64,000 nt of DNA, from positions 19,780,501 to 19,844,500 of the forward strand of contig OX419761.1 of assembly GCA_948567375.1 (NCBI GenBank). The letters run 5' to 3'. The notes below the pieces were generated by a model. The model made no database searches and was not told where the DNA came from. It saw only the letters and a list, made by a program, of their open reading frames with translations. The stretch comes from Lunularia cruciata. Its lineage: Eukaryota; Streptophyta; Marchantiopsida; Lunulariales; Lunulariaceae. Below are positions 35,107 to 47,400 of this stretch, one piece after another. The first letter of the stretch is position 1, and every line of letters begins with the position of its first letter. The position numbers and the translations under genes are program-made.

Positions 35107-35275
35107 CCTATAGTTAGTTCATTCTTTATATGGTATAGATTGCAGATAGGCGACTAACGATGGGGCTCCATAGCACTCGGCCTCCTGATCTTTGCCCATT
35201 AGAGGGTATACCATATACTTAGAGTAGATGGCTATCTGGAGTTAGAGGGACCTAACCGCCAGCTAGGGGGGCAAG
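35107..35275 (+). other. MT 3' untranslated region / PPT zone
   Basis: Short non-coding stretch between the stop and block A. AGCTAGGGGGGCAAG at 35261-35275 is the most purine-rich candidate for a PPT. It lies before A rather than before B, which would put A inside the 3' LTR. Confidence 0.45.
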
Positions 35276-35382
35276 TGTGGCACTTTAGAGTCTATGTATG
35301 ACTTATGTGTGAGTTGTGCTTCTATAGTGTATGATGTTAACAGCGATGTATGTTGTGTAGCGATGTATATACGCACAACAAA
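35276..35382 (+). repeat. MT terminal block A (first copy)
   Basis: 107 bp starting TGTGGCACTTTAGAG. Repeated as A' at 35833-35937 with few changes; A ends CGCACAACAAA whereas A' ends CGCATGACA. Confidence 0.85.
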
Positions 35383-35831
35383 TGTCACGCCATTTGTAGT
35401 TCCGCATCTAGATGATCGAACACTGGAGTTCCAGTGATGGTAGTTAGAGTTATTCTAGCAGTTTCTCAGGGACTACTTTCCAACGGTTAGATTTTGTGTT
35501 CGGGGTATTGACTTCACGGTGGGGCCCACCGTCACTTTGCACCATTTGCACCGTCGAGTGTGCCGTCAGCGGGACCGTTAGGGTTTCAGGGCTAGCTCGA
35601 GTCCAGGGGGTATAGTTTCGAAGTGAGCTCCAGAGAGCTCACTTCTCTGATGTTGAGCCTTCGAGTTCCTGGCTATGGTGGACAGAGGCCGGCGAGCGTC
35701 ACCTGGATTCTCTATGCTTGAGTGGGTGTGGCTTGACTATAATCAGTGCCTAGTTGTTGGCAGTTTATAGAGTGACAGATCAAGTACTGATCTAAGTTGA
35801 GTTGAGTTGAGAGTGTTAAGCAATCTGATTA
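35383..35831 (+). repeat. MT 3' block B
   Basis: 449 bp, matching the 5' block 26020-26467, starting TGTCACGCC. Confidence 0.88.
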
Positions 35832-35832
35832 T

Positions 35833-35937
35833 TGTGGCACTTTAGAGTCTATGTATGACTTATGTGTGAGTTGTGCTTCTATAGTGTATGATGTTGACAG
35901 CGATGTATGTTGTGTAGCAATGTATATACGCATGACA
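35833..35937 (+). repeat. MT terminal block A' (element 3' end)
   Basis: 105 bp, ends TGACA directly before TSD TCAT at 35938. No counterpart after the 5' block B. Confidence 0.85.
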
Positions 35938-38350
35938 TCATCCTAATTACAATTTCCTTCAAGGGCTCCAGTCTCATCTTCCTCTCGCGCTCTTGATCTG
36001 CATTCCAATCGTCTCAATACATTGCCAATTCTGCTTCAAACTCGGCTTTCACAGTTTCCTTCTCCTTCTCCTTCTCCTGATTACGAAGTAACTCTCGCAA
36101 CCTCTCTTCTTCTCTATATCTCATTGTCAACTCTCGTTGCCATAGTTGCTTCTTCTCTTCTACCTCTCCATTACCCTATCAAGCTCTTGTTCCTTCTCTG
36201 CTACTCTCGCCATAGCATGAATAATTTTTAGTCTCCAATCAGCAAATTGTTGCTTCAAGATCTCATATTCAGCAATTTGTCTTTCCCTTTGGTATGTCAC
36301 TCTGCTTCACAAGTTCCTCTCAATACCTTGCTTCTCTCCTCAAGTTCTCTACCACTTGACTCTACACTACTGCCTCCACTCGCAGTACTTCCCTTTCCTC
36401 CTCACCTCAGATTATACTCTTCTTCAACTCCGAGTTCTCTTCTTCTAGTCATGCTAATACCTACAATACAATCTTCACCTCTGAACACTTCGACTACATC
36501 TCCTTCTTCTTGTGTTCCAATTTCACCAATTGAGGACACACAACTTCATGCAGGTACTGCACTCTATCACTCACGACTACTTCAACTTGCGGAGTGATCT
36601 CCTTCTTTACCTCTTCTTTTCTTGATACTCACCTTCTTCTCCGTAGTCGTCGTATCAGAATGGATGCTTCACTCCCCAAACTGGCATTCTCCTCTTCCCT
36701 TACCTTGCTTGGACCCGCTTCACACTTTGCTTTTTGCTTGGACCAAACTCCTCATGCTCTGGCACTTTGTCTTCTAACTTCACATTACTCTCTTCCTTGA
36801 GCTCCATCCGGACTTCTTCTTCTGTTGTAGGTACCAATGTCATCTCTACGCCTTCATCGCTATCACTACTTGTATCTCCACTCTGTAGTGTGAGCTTGGG
36901 TTCTTCCTTGTGTTTTGAGTCTTTGGACTTGCACTTGGCTTTGCCTTCCGAGTCTTCTTCCAATGATGCGATTACCACCATACCTTTCCTCGGATTTACT
37001 CTTTTGGTCTTCTAAGGTCTTGTTCTCTCAACATCTTTGCCTTCTCCTTGTCAACTTCACTTCTTTGACTTTGGAGTACTTACGCCCACCTGCACACTCT
37101 TCCCCGTCTACACGTAATACTCATCACTACTTCAGATCTAAAGAATGTACTACTGCTCCTCCATATCAACCTCCTTTCTTAAGTTGGGATGAAAATGTGA
37201 CACCATTCTTTTGTGCTCCGCGCATTGAGCAGATTCAGCACGAGGTAGAAATATGCTGCAAATGGCACAATGTAATGTGGAGGTGATTTAATTGCAAAGT
37301 TAATTGGCTCTCCTACAAACATCTTGTCGAAGAACACCGCTTGGTGCTTCATCACATAAGTCGTTCTCTCCGGCTTTAGGATTGCCATGAGAGCACTCAT
37401 GATCCCTCTCTGTACTAGATCCTTGTAACTCTCTACTTTGTACCCATTCTTCGTACACTTCAAAGAGAATGCATCACTCACTTCTTGGGTTTCTTCGGCT
37501 ACCTCTCCCCTTCCCAAGAACGTGGCACCTTGCTCCGTGCCTACCTCTCTTCTGATTACTAATCTCCAATCCAACTCCGTCCAACAAGCCGGATTTCCTC
37601 TCTTCCCCTCTTCCTCGGGGCCATCAAGACATTTACTCTCAATTATCTTAGGTCATGAATTCTGGAAAACTCACATTCCAGTTCCACGCCAAGAATGTGA
37701 TCCAAAGTTGGCTCAAGACTTTGATGCTTGCAATCACATCTAACCTCCAAATTGCATGATTTCTCACTGCAAATTCGGGGTTCTTCTTTCCTCCTCCCAT
37801 CTTTCTTTCTTCCTCATTGTCTCTCGGATTAGCTCTCTTGAATTCCCCTCTACACACTAGTGCATCTTCAACTCTACTTCCCTTCCCATCATCTCCTACA
37901 AGACGACTCCTTAACAGCATAGGAAAATTGCTTGACATTGCTTTGTCGTTAACCTGATTTTTATAGAGTTGCATCTTCTTTGTCGCTCTTCAATTTGAGT
38001 TTCTACCGAGAAATCACACCTCTTGCATGCTCCTATCACTGTCAAGTGTCCTTCACGCATATGACCGCTGGTTTTTGAACGGTCCTTTCTTGAATTTCTC
38101 GCCCCAAAGAAAAGTTGTAACACTATCCTCGCCTCAGGTTGAGCACCTCTCAATACAAAGACTTCTTACTTCGGGTTGTATGCTGACAGGGCAAGTCCGA
38201 GTACTTTGCCTTATGACCCAAAGTCACATTACCTCAGGTTTCATCCCAAAGACTCTTTTCTTTGCCTTCTTTGGCCATACAGGCGTAATTCAACTTCTCT
38301 ATACACTTCTTCTTCTCCATTTCAAAAAAACAAAAAATGTGGGTACCACA

Positions 38351-39807
38351 GTTGGCCATAGGCTATTGGTTCAATCGGCAAGTCTCCTTATTTCCTACTC
38401 TATGGACAAGATCTAAATTTACATGCATCCATTCATCAAGATGCCAATGCAATTTTAGACTTGGATGATCTAAATGTATGGATGAGCACATGTTCTCAAC
38501 AAGCAAAGATCTTTTGGAGAGTGATGCTGATAGGCTTTGAGAACTTAGCAATTGCTCAATAGAGGGATATCTTACGCTATGCTACCATTTGAGGAGGAGG
38601 TTATAGACCCTCAATCCGTTGATTTCATCTAGGTGACTATGTATATCTATAGTAGACAACACCGATGACATTTGATGTTTCTATAGGGCACACTATCTTG
38701 AGAGTGCATGAGGTTTTGCCATTTGGAATCCTTGAGTTGGAGGGACATGATGGTGTTGTTTGGAAGGATCATGTGCGCAATTGTGCACCATGCCAGCTCC
38801 AAAAAATTCATGGTATTATGGACCCAAGCTTGGCACTTGTACAGGCAAGCTTGTGGTATATGTTATGTGCCTCTTTTGGTAGAGCTGCTACTATGTTAGC
38901 GTGTGATAGTTGTTTGAGAGGATGGCATATTGCATGCTTGACTCATCTCCTCAAGGTGGATCCTCAAGGACAATGGTTATATCTTGATGTACTTGACCTA
39001 TAGCTAGTTCATCCTTTATTTGGTAAAGATTGTAGATAGGCGACTAATGATGGGGCTCAATAGCACCGGCCTCTTCATCTTTGCCCACCATAGGGTATAC
39101 GATATACTTGGAGTAAATGTCTATTTGGAGTTAGAGGGACCTAACCACTACCACTAGCTAAGGAGTCCAATTGTGGCACTTTGGTGTCCATGTTTGACTT
39201 ATGTGGGAGTTTTGCTTCTATAATGTGTGATGTTGATAGCAATGTATGTTATGTAGCAATGTATATATACATGATAATTGTCACATCATTTTTAGCATTG
39301 CACCTAGATTGCTCAGACTCTGGAGTAGTAGTGTTGGTAGTCATGAGTATTTTGGTAGTTACTCATAGACTACTTGTTGATGGTCCAATTTAATGTTGGG
39401 GTACTAAGTACATGGTATGGCCCACCATCACTTGCATTGTTTGCATTGTTAGGTATGCCGCCAGCGGGACCATTTGGGTTGGAAACAAGGGGGGTATATC
39501 TTCAAATTGCAATTCCATAGAGCTCACTTCTTTGATGATGAGCCTTTGATTCTTGGCTATGGTGGATAGAGGCCAATGAGCATCACTTGCATTCTCTTAA
39601 CTAGAGTGGGTGTGGCTTGACTATAATAAATGTGCAATTGTTGGCAGATTATTGAATGCTAGATCAAATATTGATTTGATTGAGTTTGATTCAAGTTGTG
39701 CAAGAAAATTGATTCATTGTGGCGCTTTGGTGTCCAAGTATGACTTATGTGTGAGTTGTGCTTCTATAGTGTGTGTATGTTGTGCAGCGATGCATATATG
39801 CACGACA
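38351..39807 (+). mobile_element. MT copy I, 3' part (degraded)
   Basis: Continues copy I from the GTTGG duplication. The end of integrase (38351-38830), a decayed PHD finger (ORF 38665-39003, first Cys replaced by Tyr, last Cys pair lost to a shift), then the 3' terminus in the same A-B-A' arrangement as copy II: A 39172-39278, B 39279-39717, A' 39718-39807. This shows that the A-B-A' end is a family feature. Confidence 0.85.
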
Positions 39808-40623
39808 CTAAAGATGAATAAAAAAGCAACTAGGGGATCAACAAATGACAAAGTGTAGTTGGCATCATCTCTTGGTGAAGCACCTCCTAACAAGAATAAT
39901 TAAATGATGAAGGAAGATGAAGATGCTCTAATTGCTTATCTAAAGAAAGCACCAATGCACTCATCATTTTCTCCAAGAAACCTTCTTGTATTGAAATGAG
40001 ACAAAAAATAAAGGCAAGAGTCAACCACATTGACATCATTTTGGGTGCACACAATGACAAAGTCCAACTATGATTGATGGAAATCTACAAAAATCACTTA
40101 ATGCAAAGGCACAAAAACTAAAAGAAGAAGACCATAGGAGGGCGTCTATAGGATGAAGATGATCATGTAAGAGTAACTAACAAGAAGTTGTCAGCCTAGG
40201 CCCAATTCCGTCTAGAAGAGGACTGGATGAGGCCCACAAATTCAATAGAGTACAAACTTTGTCATTTAAAGTATTGTTTAATTTTGTGGATGATGGCTAT
40301 ATATTTCATCCATATGTTATCTTGGTGATGGAGGTTTTGGAGAACATCTTGCACTTCTACAAAGAGCTGAATTCTACAATCAACAAGCAAATGGCCTTTG
40401 TAAACCATCCCCATAAGAAGGCAAGTGCAACTACAAAGGAAAAAGTTGTGCTTCATACCAAACTGAACAAAGCCAAAGAATGACTTACAAAGGAGATCAA
40501 ATACTCACAAGAAAGGAATTGGTTGTTGGAGAAGTTCTAAAAGGAAGATCTGGCATTACAAGAACAACACAAATTCATCTTACAATACCTACAAATAGAT
40601 GTCACTATAATACACAACAAAGT
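39808..40623. other. Unassigned A-rich sequence flanking copy I
   Basis: No domain recognised. Short Lys-rich frames (for example 40259-40483) look like decayed coding sequence. It continues beyond the solo LTR at 44410. Confidence 0.4.
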
Positions 40624-43600
40624 TGTGACAACCCGGCAAATATCACTTTTGCGGTAATCGGGTAAGTAAAGTTCATTCCCGCAGAGATACGAATAAGAAT
40701 TGGTCAAATACAAAGCAAAGTAACAATTTCAGTTCTTCTTGGTTGCGTCTTTAATCTCTTAGGTAGAAACCACACCCAGAAGAGAGTAACAAGCACTGAT
40801 TCGCAGTCTTGTCACGAATTCACACTCCTTAATCACAACTCCATCAAATCTTTCCAAACAATCTTGATTGTGATGATTCAGGCTCTCCCAAAAATGGCAG
40901 TTCACTGCAAAACGACTTCACCTCAGAATTGTGTTCCACCCCTCCACTGAAGGCACAACTTCCTCGATCAAAATTGCTTCACATCAACTTTGCATTGCAC
41001 TCACAAATGCAGAATACTACCAACACTACAATTCCTCTCAGATTCATCAAGGCATTGCTTTGATTGCACTTCACTCAGGATCAAACACACAAAATGAAGA
41101 TCAAGGTTGTGGAATCCAACATCCAACAAGCACACTGACTTGCACTGTGAATTTCTCCAAACACTCACAAACATAGACACGAAGTTGATACTCGGAATCA
41201 AGCTCAAGCGATGAGCACTGCTTCACAGCACTTCGCTTTATCTATTCTCAAAAATAATGAGCACTGAACAACAATTCTCTGCGAATGCCACTCTTAAGTA
41301 GTGAACAAATCGACAATTCTAACAACTATACCGTTCTACAACAACTCTTCTAACCTGCAGATCCAAAATGACAATGCACCTCTTCATATCTGCCTCTTCA
41401 TATCTCAAAACTGTTACTAATCCGATCCGATGTCTATTTCATCATCGGCTTTCAAACCTGAACCCAAAAAAACTTTACTTCCTACTACTCTATCTTCGGG
41501 TTTTGTATTTTCTTCTTCTTCTTCTACCAGATCCAACAATTCTCTTTCCTGATCTGAAATTCCACTAGTGGGTAATCTATCTAACTCCTTATCTCCCGAC
41601 CCACTCTTCTCTAATGTCTCCATTGGTAACTCCAAAGACATTTGTACTCCTATGTTATCTACTTCGGGTTTTGCTCTAACATCCTTCCGAAGCTTTTCTA
41701 TCTCTATTTTCACTAAGTCTAATCTAATCGCAATGTTATCTTCTACCTCTAAGATCTTTCTGTCTACCCGAGTTCTGAGACTAATTAACAAGGCATTCAT
41801 ATCGGTATCCTTCGTTTGTCTTCGCCTTGTCTCCTGCACCAACAACTTCAACTCGTGTTGCCTCGTCTCCTCAATCCGAATGCTGGCTTCTGTACTCAAC
41901 ATTGCATTCATTTGGAGGACTATCTCCTAAATGGCTCCAATCTGGTCTTCCTCTCACGTTCACGATCTGCAAGCCAATCCTCTCGATACATCGCCAACTC
42001 CGCCTCAAACTCGGCTTTCACTGACTCCTTCTCCTTCTCTTTCTGTACCACCTTCTCCTCTTGATTATGAAGTAACTCTCGTAATCAGTCTTCTTCTTTG
42101 TATCATGCCGCCAACTCTCATTGCCAGAGTTGCTTCTTCTCCTTGACACTCTCCATCACCCTATCGAGCTCCTGATCCTTTGCAGCTACTCTCACCATAG
42201 CATGGATTACTTCTACTCTTGAATCAGCAAACTGCTGCTTCAAGATTTCATACTCCGCTACTTATCTCTCCCTTGCTATGTCACTCTTCTTCACAAGATC
42301 CTCTCGATAACTTACTTCCCTCTTCAGGTCTTCAATTACCTGACTTCTCACCACTGCCTCCGCTTGCAGCACTTCCCTTTCCTCCTCACCTCGGGTTATA
42401 CTCTTCTTCAACTCCGAGTTTTCTTCTTCTAATCTGGTCAATACCTGCAATACAGTCTTTACCTCGGGACATGTTGACTGCATTTCCTTCTTCTTGTACT
42501 CCATCTTTACCAGTAGAGGACATACCACATCCCATAGGTACTCCACTCCATCGCTCGGGGTTACTTCTTCTTGTGTGGCCGCTTCTCTTCGTACTTCCTG
42601 TTCATCCGATACTTGCCTTCTTCTCTGCAGTCTTCGTATCGGAATCGAAGCCTCACTTCTCGAGCTTTCACTTACCTCTTCCTTTGCCTTACTTGGCCCC
42701 GCTTCACACTTTGCCTTACGTCTTGAGCAAACTCCTTGCTGTACTGCAATCTTCTTCTCTTCGGGCACAGTTACTTCGTCTTCCAATTGTGTGTTGTCTT
42801 CGGCTTCCATCTTTGCATGCACTTCTTCTTCGTATTCTTCAGCCGTTGGCGCCAATGTCATTTCTCCCCCTTCATCACTATTGCTACTCGTATCTCCACT
42901 CTACAGCGTTAGCTCAGGCTCCTCCTTGCGTTTTGAGTATTCAGTTTTTAGCACGGCATCTCCTTCTGAGTCTTCGTCCTCCGACTTGATTACCACCATA
43001 CCTTGCCTCGGGTTGCCTCTCTGTGTCTTCCAAGGTTTCTTTATGTCTTTGGCGTCACCTTGCCGACCCCTCTTCTTCATAGTCAAGGTACTCACTGTGA
43101 CCTCCACGTTCTTCCCTATATTCGCGTAGTAGTCGTCAATGCTCCTGATCTGTAGGATGTATTGATGCTCCTCGACGTCGACCTCCTTTCGCACATCAGG
43201 ATGGAAGTGCGACACCATCCGAGTCCGCTCCGCCGAGTTCAACAAGTTGAGCCCAAGGTAGAAGTGTGTTGCAAATGGCACGATCTAGTGTGGAGGCGAC
43301 TTATCCCGCAAATTCCACACCATCTGCCTTGTTCTCCCGTGAAAACACCTCACCCAATTGATTGGTTCTCCTACAAAAAGCTTGTGAAAGAACACTGCTT
43401 GGTGTTTCATCACATAAGTGGTTCGCTCCGGCTTCAGGATAGCCATCAGTGCACTCACAATTCCTCTCTTCACAGGGTCTTTGTAGCTCTCAACCTTGTA
43501 CCCATTCTTCGTCCTCTTTGATGAGAAGGCATCTCTCACCTCTTGGGTCTCTTGAGCTATCTCTCCCTTCCCCAAGAACGTGGCTCCCTGCTCCGAGCTT

Positions 43601-44404
43601 GCTTCCTTCTTGAGTACAAGTCTCCAATCTGACTCTGTCCAGCGAGCTGGATTTCCTCTCTTTCCTTCTTCCTTGGATCCATTGAGACACTTGCTCTCGA
43701 TGATTTTTGTCATGAATCCTGGAAAGCTTACATTCCAGTTCCATGCCAAAAACATGATCCAAAGTCGGCTCAAGACTTTGATCCTTGCTATTACATTTAA
43801 CCTCCAAATTGCATGATTTCTCACTGCAAATTCGGAGTTCTTCTTTCCTCCTCCCATCTCTTGTACCTTCTCACTCTCTCTCAATTTCACTCTTGCGACT
43901 TCTCCCTTGCGCACTACCACGATTCCAACTCTATTTCCCTTCCCACGATCACCTGCAAGATGACTTCTCAACGGCGAAGGAAAATTACTCGACATTTCGT
44001 CGTTGCAAGTTCAATTTTTATATAGTTGCGCTTCTTCGTCTTTTGTCACTTTGAGTTTCTACCGAGAAATCACACCTCCTGCATGCACCTATCATTGTCA
44101 ATCAACCTTCGTGCGTATGGGCCGACGGTTTTTGAACGGTCCCTTCTTGAATTTCTCACCCTGACGAAAGGTTGTTAGACTGTCTTTGCCTCAGGTTGAG
44201 CTCCCCCCGATACGAAGACAATTTACTTTGGGTTGTATGCAGACAAGGCATTTCCGAGTACTTCGCCTTATGACCCAAAGTCACTTTACTTCGGGTTTCA
44301 TCCCAAAGACTCTTTTCTTCACCTTCTTTGGCCATACAGGCGCAATCCGACTTCTCTATACACTTCTTCTCCTTTATTTTGGAAAAAAAAATGTGGGCAC
44401 CACA
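40624..44404 (-). mobile_element. Solo GL LTR, complete (3781 bp)
   Basis: Starts TGTGACAACC and ends GGGCACCACA, with TSD AAAGT at 40619-40623 and 44405-44409. The cleanest proof that the whole 3.8-kb unit is one LTR: it exists alone with its own target duplication. On the minus strand a TATA-like sequence (44026-44015) sits just ahead of the ORF ATG, and an ACTTAAGAG promoter-like site near 41300 follows the ORF. Confidence 0.92.
41417..43995 (-). pseudogene. LTR-borne ORF of unknown function (about 860 codons), solo LTR copy
   Basis: ATG 43995 (MSSNFPSPLRSHLAG). The frame is open to 42262 except for stops near 43282 and 42898, then shifts and resumes 41911-41417. Conserved module at residues about 60-300 (NPARWTESDWRLV; PERTTYVMKHQAVFFHKLF; RMVSHFHPDVRKEVD). 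A basic linker (MKKRGRQGDAKDIKKPWKT), then an acidic stretch, then a long coiled coil (EEENSELKKSITRGEEEREV) to the end. Ends near DDEIDIGSD. No enzyme signature. The conserved length, boundaries and codon frame across five copies argue for past selection on the protein. Confidence 0.75.
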
Positions 44405-47400
44405 AAAGTACAAACAATGGGGCCAACACTAAGAAAAAATCAAGGCATGCCATCATAAGATGAAGAAGTGATGACCATCAAAATAGAACTAGAGACTGCC
44501 AGCTCTAAGGCAGCTGCCAATAGAGTCCCAAGATAAAAACATGAGGAGCTAACTTACCTTCATATTTAGGGGCTCATGAGAAGATGGAAATAATCATGAG
44601 ACAAAGAAGAAGAAATTAACACTAAGGTACAAGAGAACTTGAAAGTTCAACTCCAATGAGAACAATACAACTTGAAGAATGAGCACACCAAGCTTCTCAC
44701 AACCATAGGACACACAATGATGCAAATCCTAGTCAAGCTAGAATCAATTGCGAATGAGACGATGCAAAGAATGAAGATCAAGGATTTTAAAATGTAGATC
44801 AATGCTCTCAAGAGGAAGGTCTATACAAATGACTAAATGACTAAATGACTACCATGTCCTCAAAGCTGCAAGGTCATATAAACTCCAAGTTCATGGACAC
44901 ACAAGCAGGCTTTGTGAATGAAGTCATTGGTTACAAGAAGAACATGTAGAGCTCATTCAACTATTCAAAGGAGCAAGCAACTCATCCCAAGTGCCACGAG
45001 AACTTTTGACTGATGAGTAATGACTTTGCTCCAATCTGACATACAAATGAGACTGCACATTTTCATACAAGAACAAATAACAACCCATCATTATGAGGAT
45101 TGTATCATTCTCATGTTTGTAGCCATTTACTTTATAGTTGTGAATACCTTGTAGACATTGGTGTAAATATGAAACCAAGTAGATATCTACTTGAAAAGAT
45201 GCAAAAAAACACATTATATTGGGGTAGTAATTTAACATCAAATGTGCCCCTTTGCAGATTAGATCATGATAAGAAAAGAATCTTATTAGTGAGGGTTAGA
45301 TGTAAATAAAAGATTTCTATCTATTTGTAGCCATTGGATCTCTTTGGTGGCTAAGTAGGAATGTTTATAGGGCTTAGATCCTATGTTTACTATGTTATTT
45401 GGTGCATCTTTTCATTGTAGTAAATGAGGCTTAAACCATCAATTTTCAAGTTGGTATATGGGTATGTGTATACTCTTTTCATGAATGTCTGCATACTTAC
45501 TCACTTAGTTGTGAGGAATCTCAACCTAGAGGCATAAACATTAGAGTGAAAAAATCAGTATGCAAATATGGGTGAGACTACCCTCTTCTAGGAATGACTT
45601 TGCCCAAGAGATTAGATACAAAACAAAAAATAGTCATCATTGTGACATCTTTATCTCATTTTTGGTCATATCCAACTTGTATCCTTGTGGGATCAATTGG
45701 TTCTTACCATGATATTAAAAATTTGAACAACATTGTGTTCTTACAACAAGCATATATCTAGGAAATTCTAAGAATATCTAGAAGCATCTTGTCATGACTC
45801 ACTTTATTATCAGGGGCCAATTTTCTTTGCTTTTTGTTGTCTTTTTCATAAATAATAGGATTAAGGTATCAAGAAGCATCATTGATTGAGAATAATAGCT
45901 TGTTTGAGTCATACGTTCATGATATAGAGGAATAGGGTTTCTCAAAAAATTAGGCTGATGAGATCATATGATGAGAAGAACAACAAACATGTTTTGTAGT
46001 TGGGCATATTTCATTTTCATACCCTAGAGCCTACCAATATGACAACCAAAAAAAACAGACTACTCCATGACAAGCAAGCCACAACTTCACAAAATTATGT
46101 AGGATAATGAGTGACACAACAAATTTTTGACAATACTCTGCCAATTTCCACCACCATTTCAAGATCATTCAAAAAGACACGTGTCTCACCAAAGAAACAT
46201 TTGGCAACCATTTTGCACCTAGACTCACACATGCAATGGAAAATTGCAACCCTTCAACAACTACCACAATATACAAAGGACCCCACTCCATCAAGGATAC
46301 AAAAGATCAGCCCCACCCCGCAAGTAAAATCTTTCTGTGTTTTAACTTTTCATCATTTCATTTTTTGGATTTCATCTCTTTACGACCTACAGTTCATGTG
46401 ATGTTGCTTGAAGAATTTGCAACTTTGATTGTAGAATTTTTCTATGTCTACCAAGAAATAAACAAGAAGAACTATGGAAGTGGAGCAATGAGTGATATTT
46501 CAAGAGGATTTGAATATTTAGTCATGAAAGATGTCAGGGAGAGATTGAGTTGAAGGAAGGCAAAGCAATGGAAATTCTGAACAAAACCCTTGAAATTGTT
46601 GAATGGGTTTGTATTTTTGGATTGACAATGTTGTCATTGGGAAAATAATCTATGTGTTGCATTAGTCCTATTTGGTGTGATAGAAAAGAGAAAAGAGAAA
46701 CTAGGAGAATAGTATGTAGATGTATTTAAAATTGCTAGTTGCAAGCAATATAAACTTCCCAGGTAAAAACTTGATAGTTACCGAGATAGTGGAGCCACTT
46801 TTGTTAGGCCATCGTAGGAATTTTGACAGTTGATAGAAGAGCAGTGCATTTGGGTATGAAGCTTGGAGAGAATCCAAGGCAAGAGCTGTAATGTTTCTTC
46901 ACTTGGGAGTTTGTTATGCTATTGTAAGGAAGGAGAAAGAAAAAGAACTCAAAAGCAAGGACACAAGGAACGAGAATTTTAGCAACTATAGGAACAAGGT
47001 CTTCAGAAGGTCAATGTGAGCAGTTAGGACATGCCATTATGGGTCAGCTAAAGCCAGGAAAATGGGAGTGAGTTAGCATAATATTGAGTTCGGTGTTTTG
47101 GACAGTGGCAGGAGTGAGATCCCGAGGGAATATGGGAGAAATAGACAATTCTCAAAGAGAGTAAAGGACAAAGAAGAGAACATCAAAGGTGTTGGAGTCT
47201 AGATAGGAAGAAATTGGGAGGGAAAATTGGGTTGGAGAGGAAGAATTTTTTGAAAGAAAAAGGTGTTTTTGATGGAGGAGAGGGAGGACAGATTGGTGAG
47301 CAAATGGTTTTTGGACAGGAAGAGTGAAGGATCGAGGGGTTTTTCCTAAGAAAGTACAACAAAGGGGGTATGGTAAGGATAGTGAAGAGAAGAAGAGGGG

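Larger units (their letters stand above)
26020..35937 (+). mobile_element. MT copy II: Ty3/gypsy retrotransposon carrying a C5-DNA methyltransferase and a PHD finger
   Basis: A 9.9-kb insertion with TGTCA...TGACA ends and a 4-bp duplication TCAT. One ancestral frame (27908-35106) encodes gag, protease, methyltransferase, RT, RNase H, integrase and a PHD finger. It is now broken by 13 TAG/TGA stops, a +1 base at 32480-32482 and a 10-bp duplication at 34079-34088. The 5' end has block B (26020-26467); the 3' end has A-B-A' (35276-35937). B blocks at the two ends differ at roughly 20-25 of 448 positions by eye, mostly transitions. It sits within the C-terminal part of the GL LTR ORF. Confidence 0.92.
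25533..37938 (-). pseudogene. LTR-borne ORF, copy in GL 5' LTR (interrupted by MT copy II)
   Basis: The start MSSNFP is at 37938 and the ancestral stop is near 25533. Open pieces are 37974-37648, 37574-37179, 36981-36700 and 26025-25795. It shows the same conserved module (PERTTYVMKHQAVFFDKMF), acidic middle and coiled-coil C-terminal half as the other copies. A segment of the module is deleted (INFAIKSPPHY joins two normally separated parts). MT copy II lies inside the C-terminal third. Confidence 0.65.
3191..38350 (-). mobile_element. GL: Ty3/gypsy retrotransposon with giant coding LTRs, interrupted by four insertions
   Basis: Termini are TGTGACAACC at 3191 and GGGTACCACA ending at 38350, flanked by the 5-bp duplication GTTGG. 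Coding is on the minus strand: 5' LTR 38350-24745, PBS 24744-24721, gag from 24705, protease, RT, RNase H and integrase down to about 10600, PPT 10660-10645, then 3' LTR 10644-3191. Without insertions the LTRs are about 3.68 kb (5') and 3.76 kb (3'). Insertions are a solo GL LTR, E2, a solo E2 LTR and MT copy II. The PBS resembles those of Athila/Tat-type plant gypsy elements. All domains carry stops, so this copy is inactive. The boundaries are well supported by TSD, PBS and PPT. Confidence 0.88.
24745..38350 (-). repeat. GL 5' LTR (about 3.68 kb net, split by MT copy II)
   Basis: On the minus strand it starts TGTGGTACCC at 38350 and ends GTTGTCACA at 24745, next to the PBS. MT copy II (26020-35937) interrupts it with TCAT at 26016-26019 and 35938-35941. 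The undisrupted site can be read in the sister LTR at about 4456-4467 (GTTCATCCTAA), which confirms the nested insertion. Sequence parallels the 3' LTR throughout. Confidence 0.87.

Noticed and set aside
26020-35937. DIRS/Ngaro-type tyrosine-recombinase retroelement, because of split repeats and a methyltransferase
   Set aside because: The integrase has HHCC and D,D,E motifs, there is a 4-bp target duplication, and the methyltransferase is a C5-cytosine type, unlike the DAM-like domain of DIRS.
35276-35937. A-B-A' as an independent TRIM element with 105-bp LTRs
   Set aside because: No PBS after A, and copy II begins with B alone directly at its target duplication, so B is an element terminus rather than an internal part.
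24745-38350. The 3.7-kb GL unit as a stand-alone DNA transposon
   Set aside because: It has no terminal inverted repeats beyond TGTG/CACA, and identical units flank a gypsy internal region with PBS and PPT, so it is an LTR.
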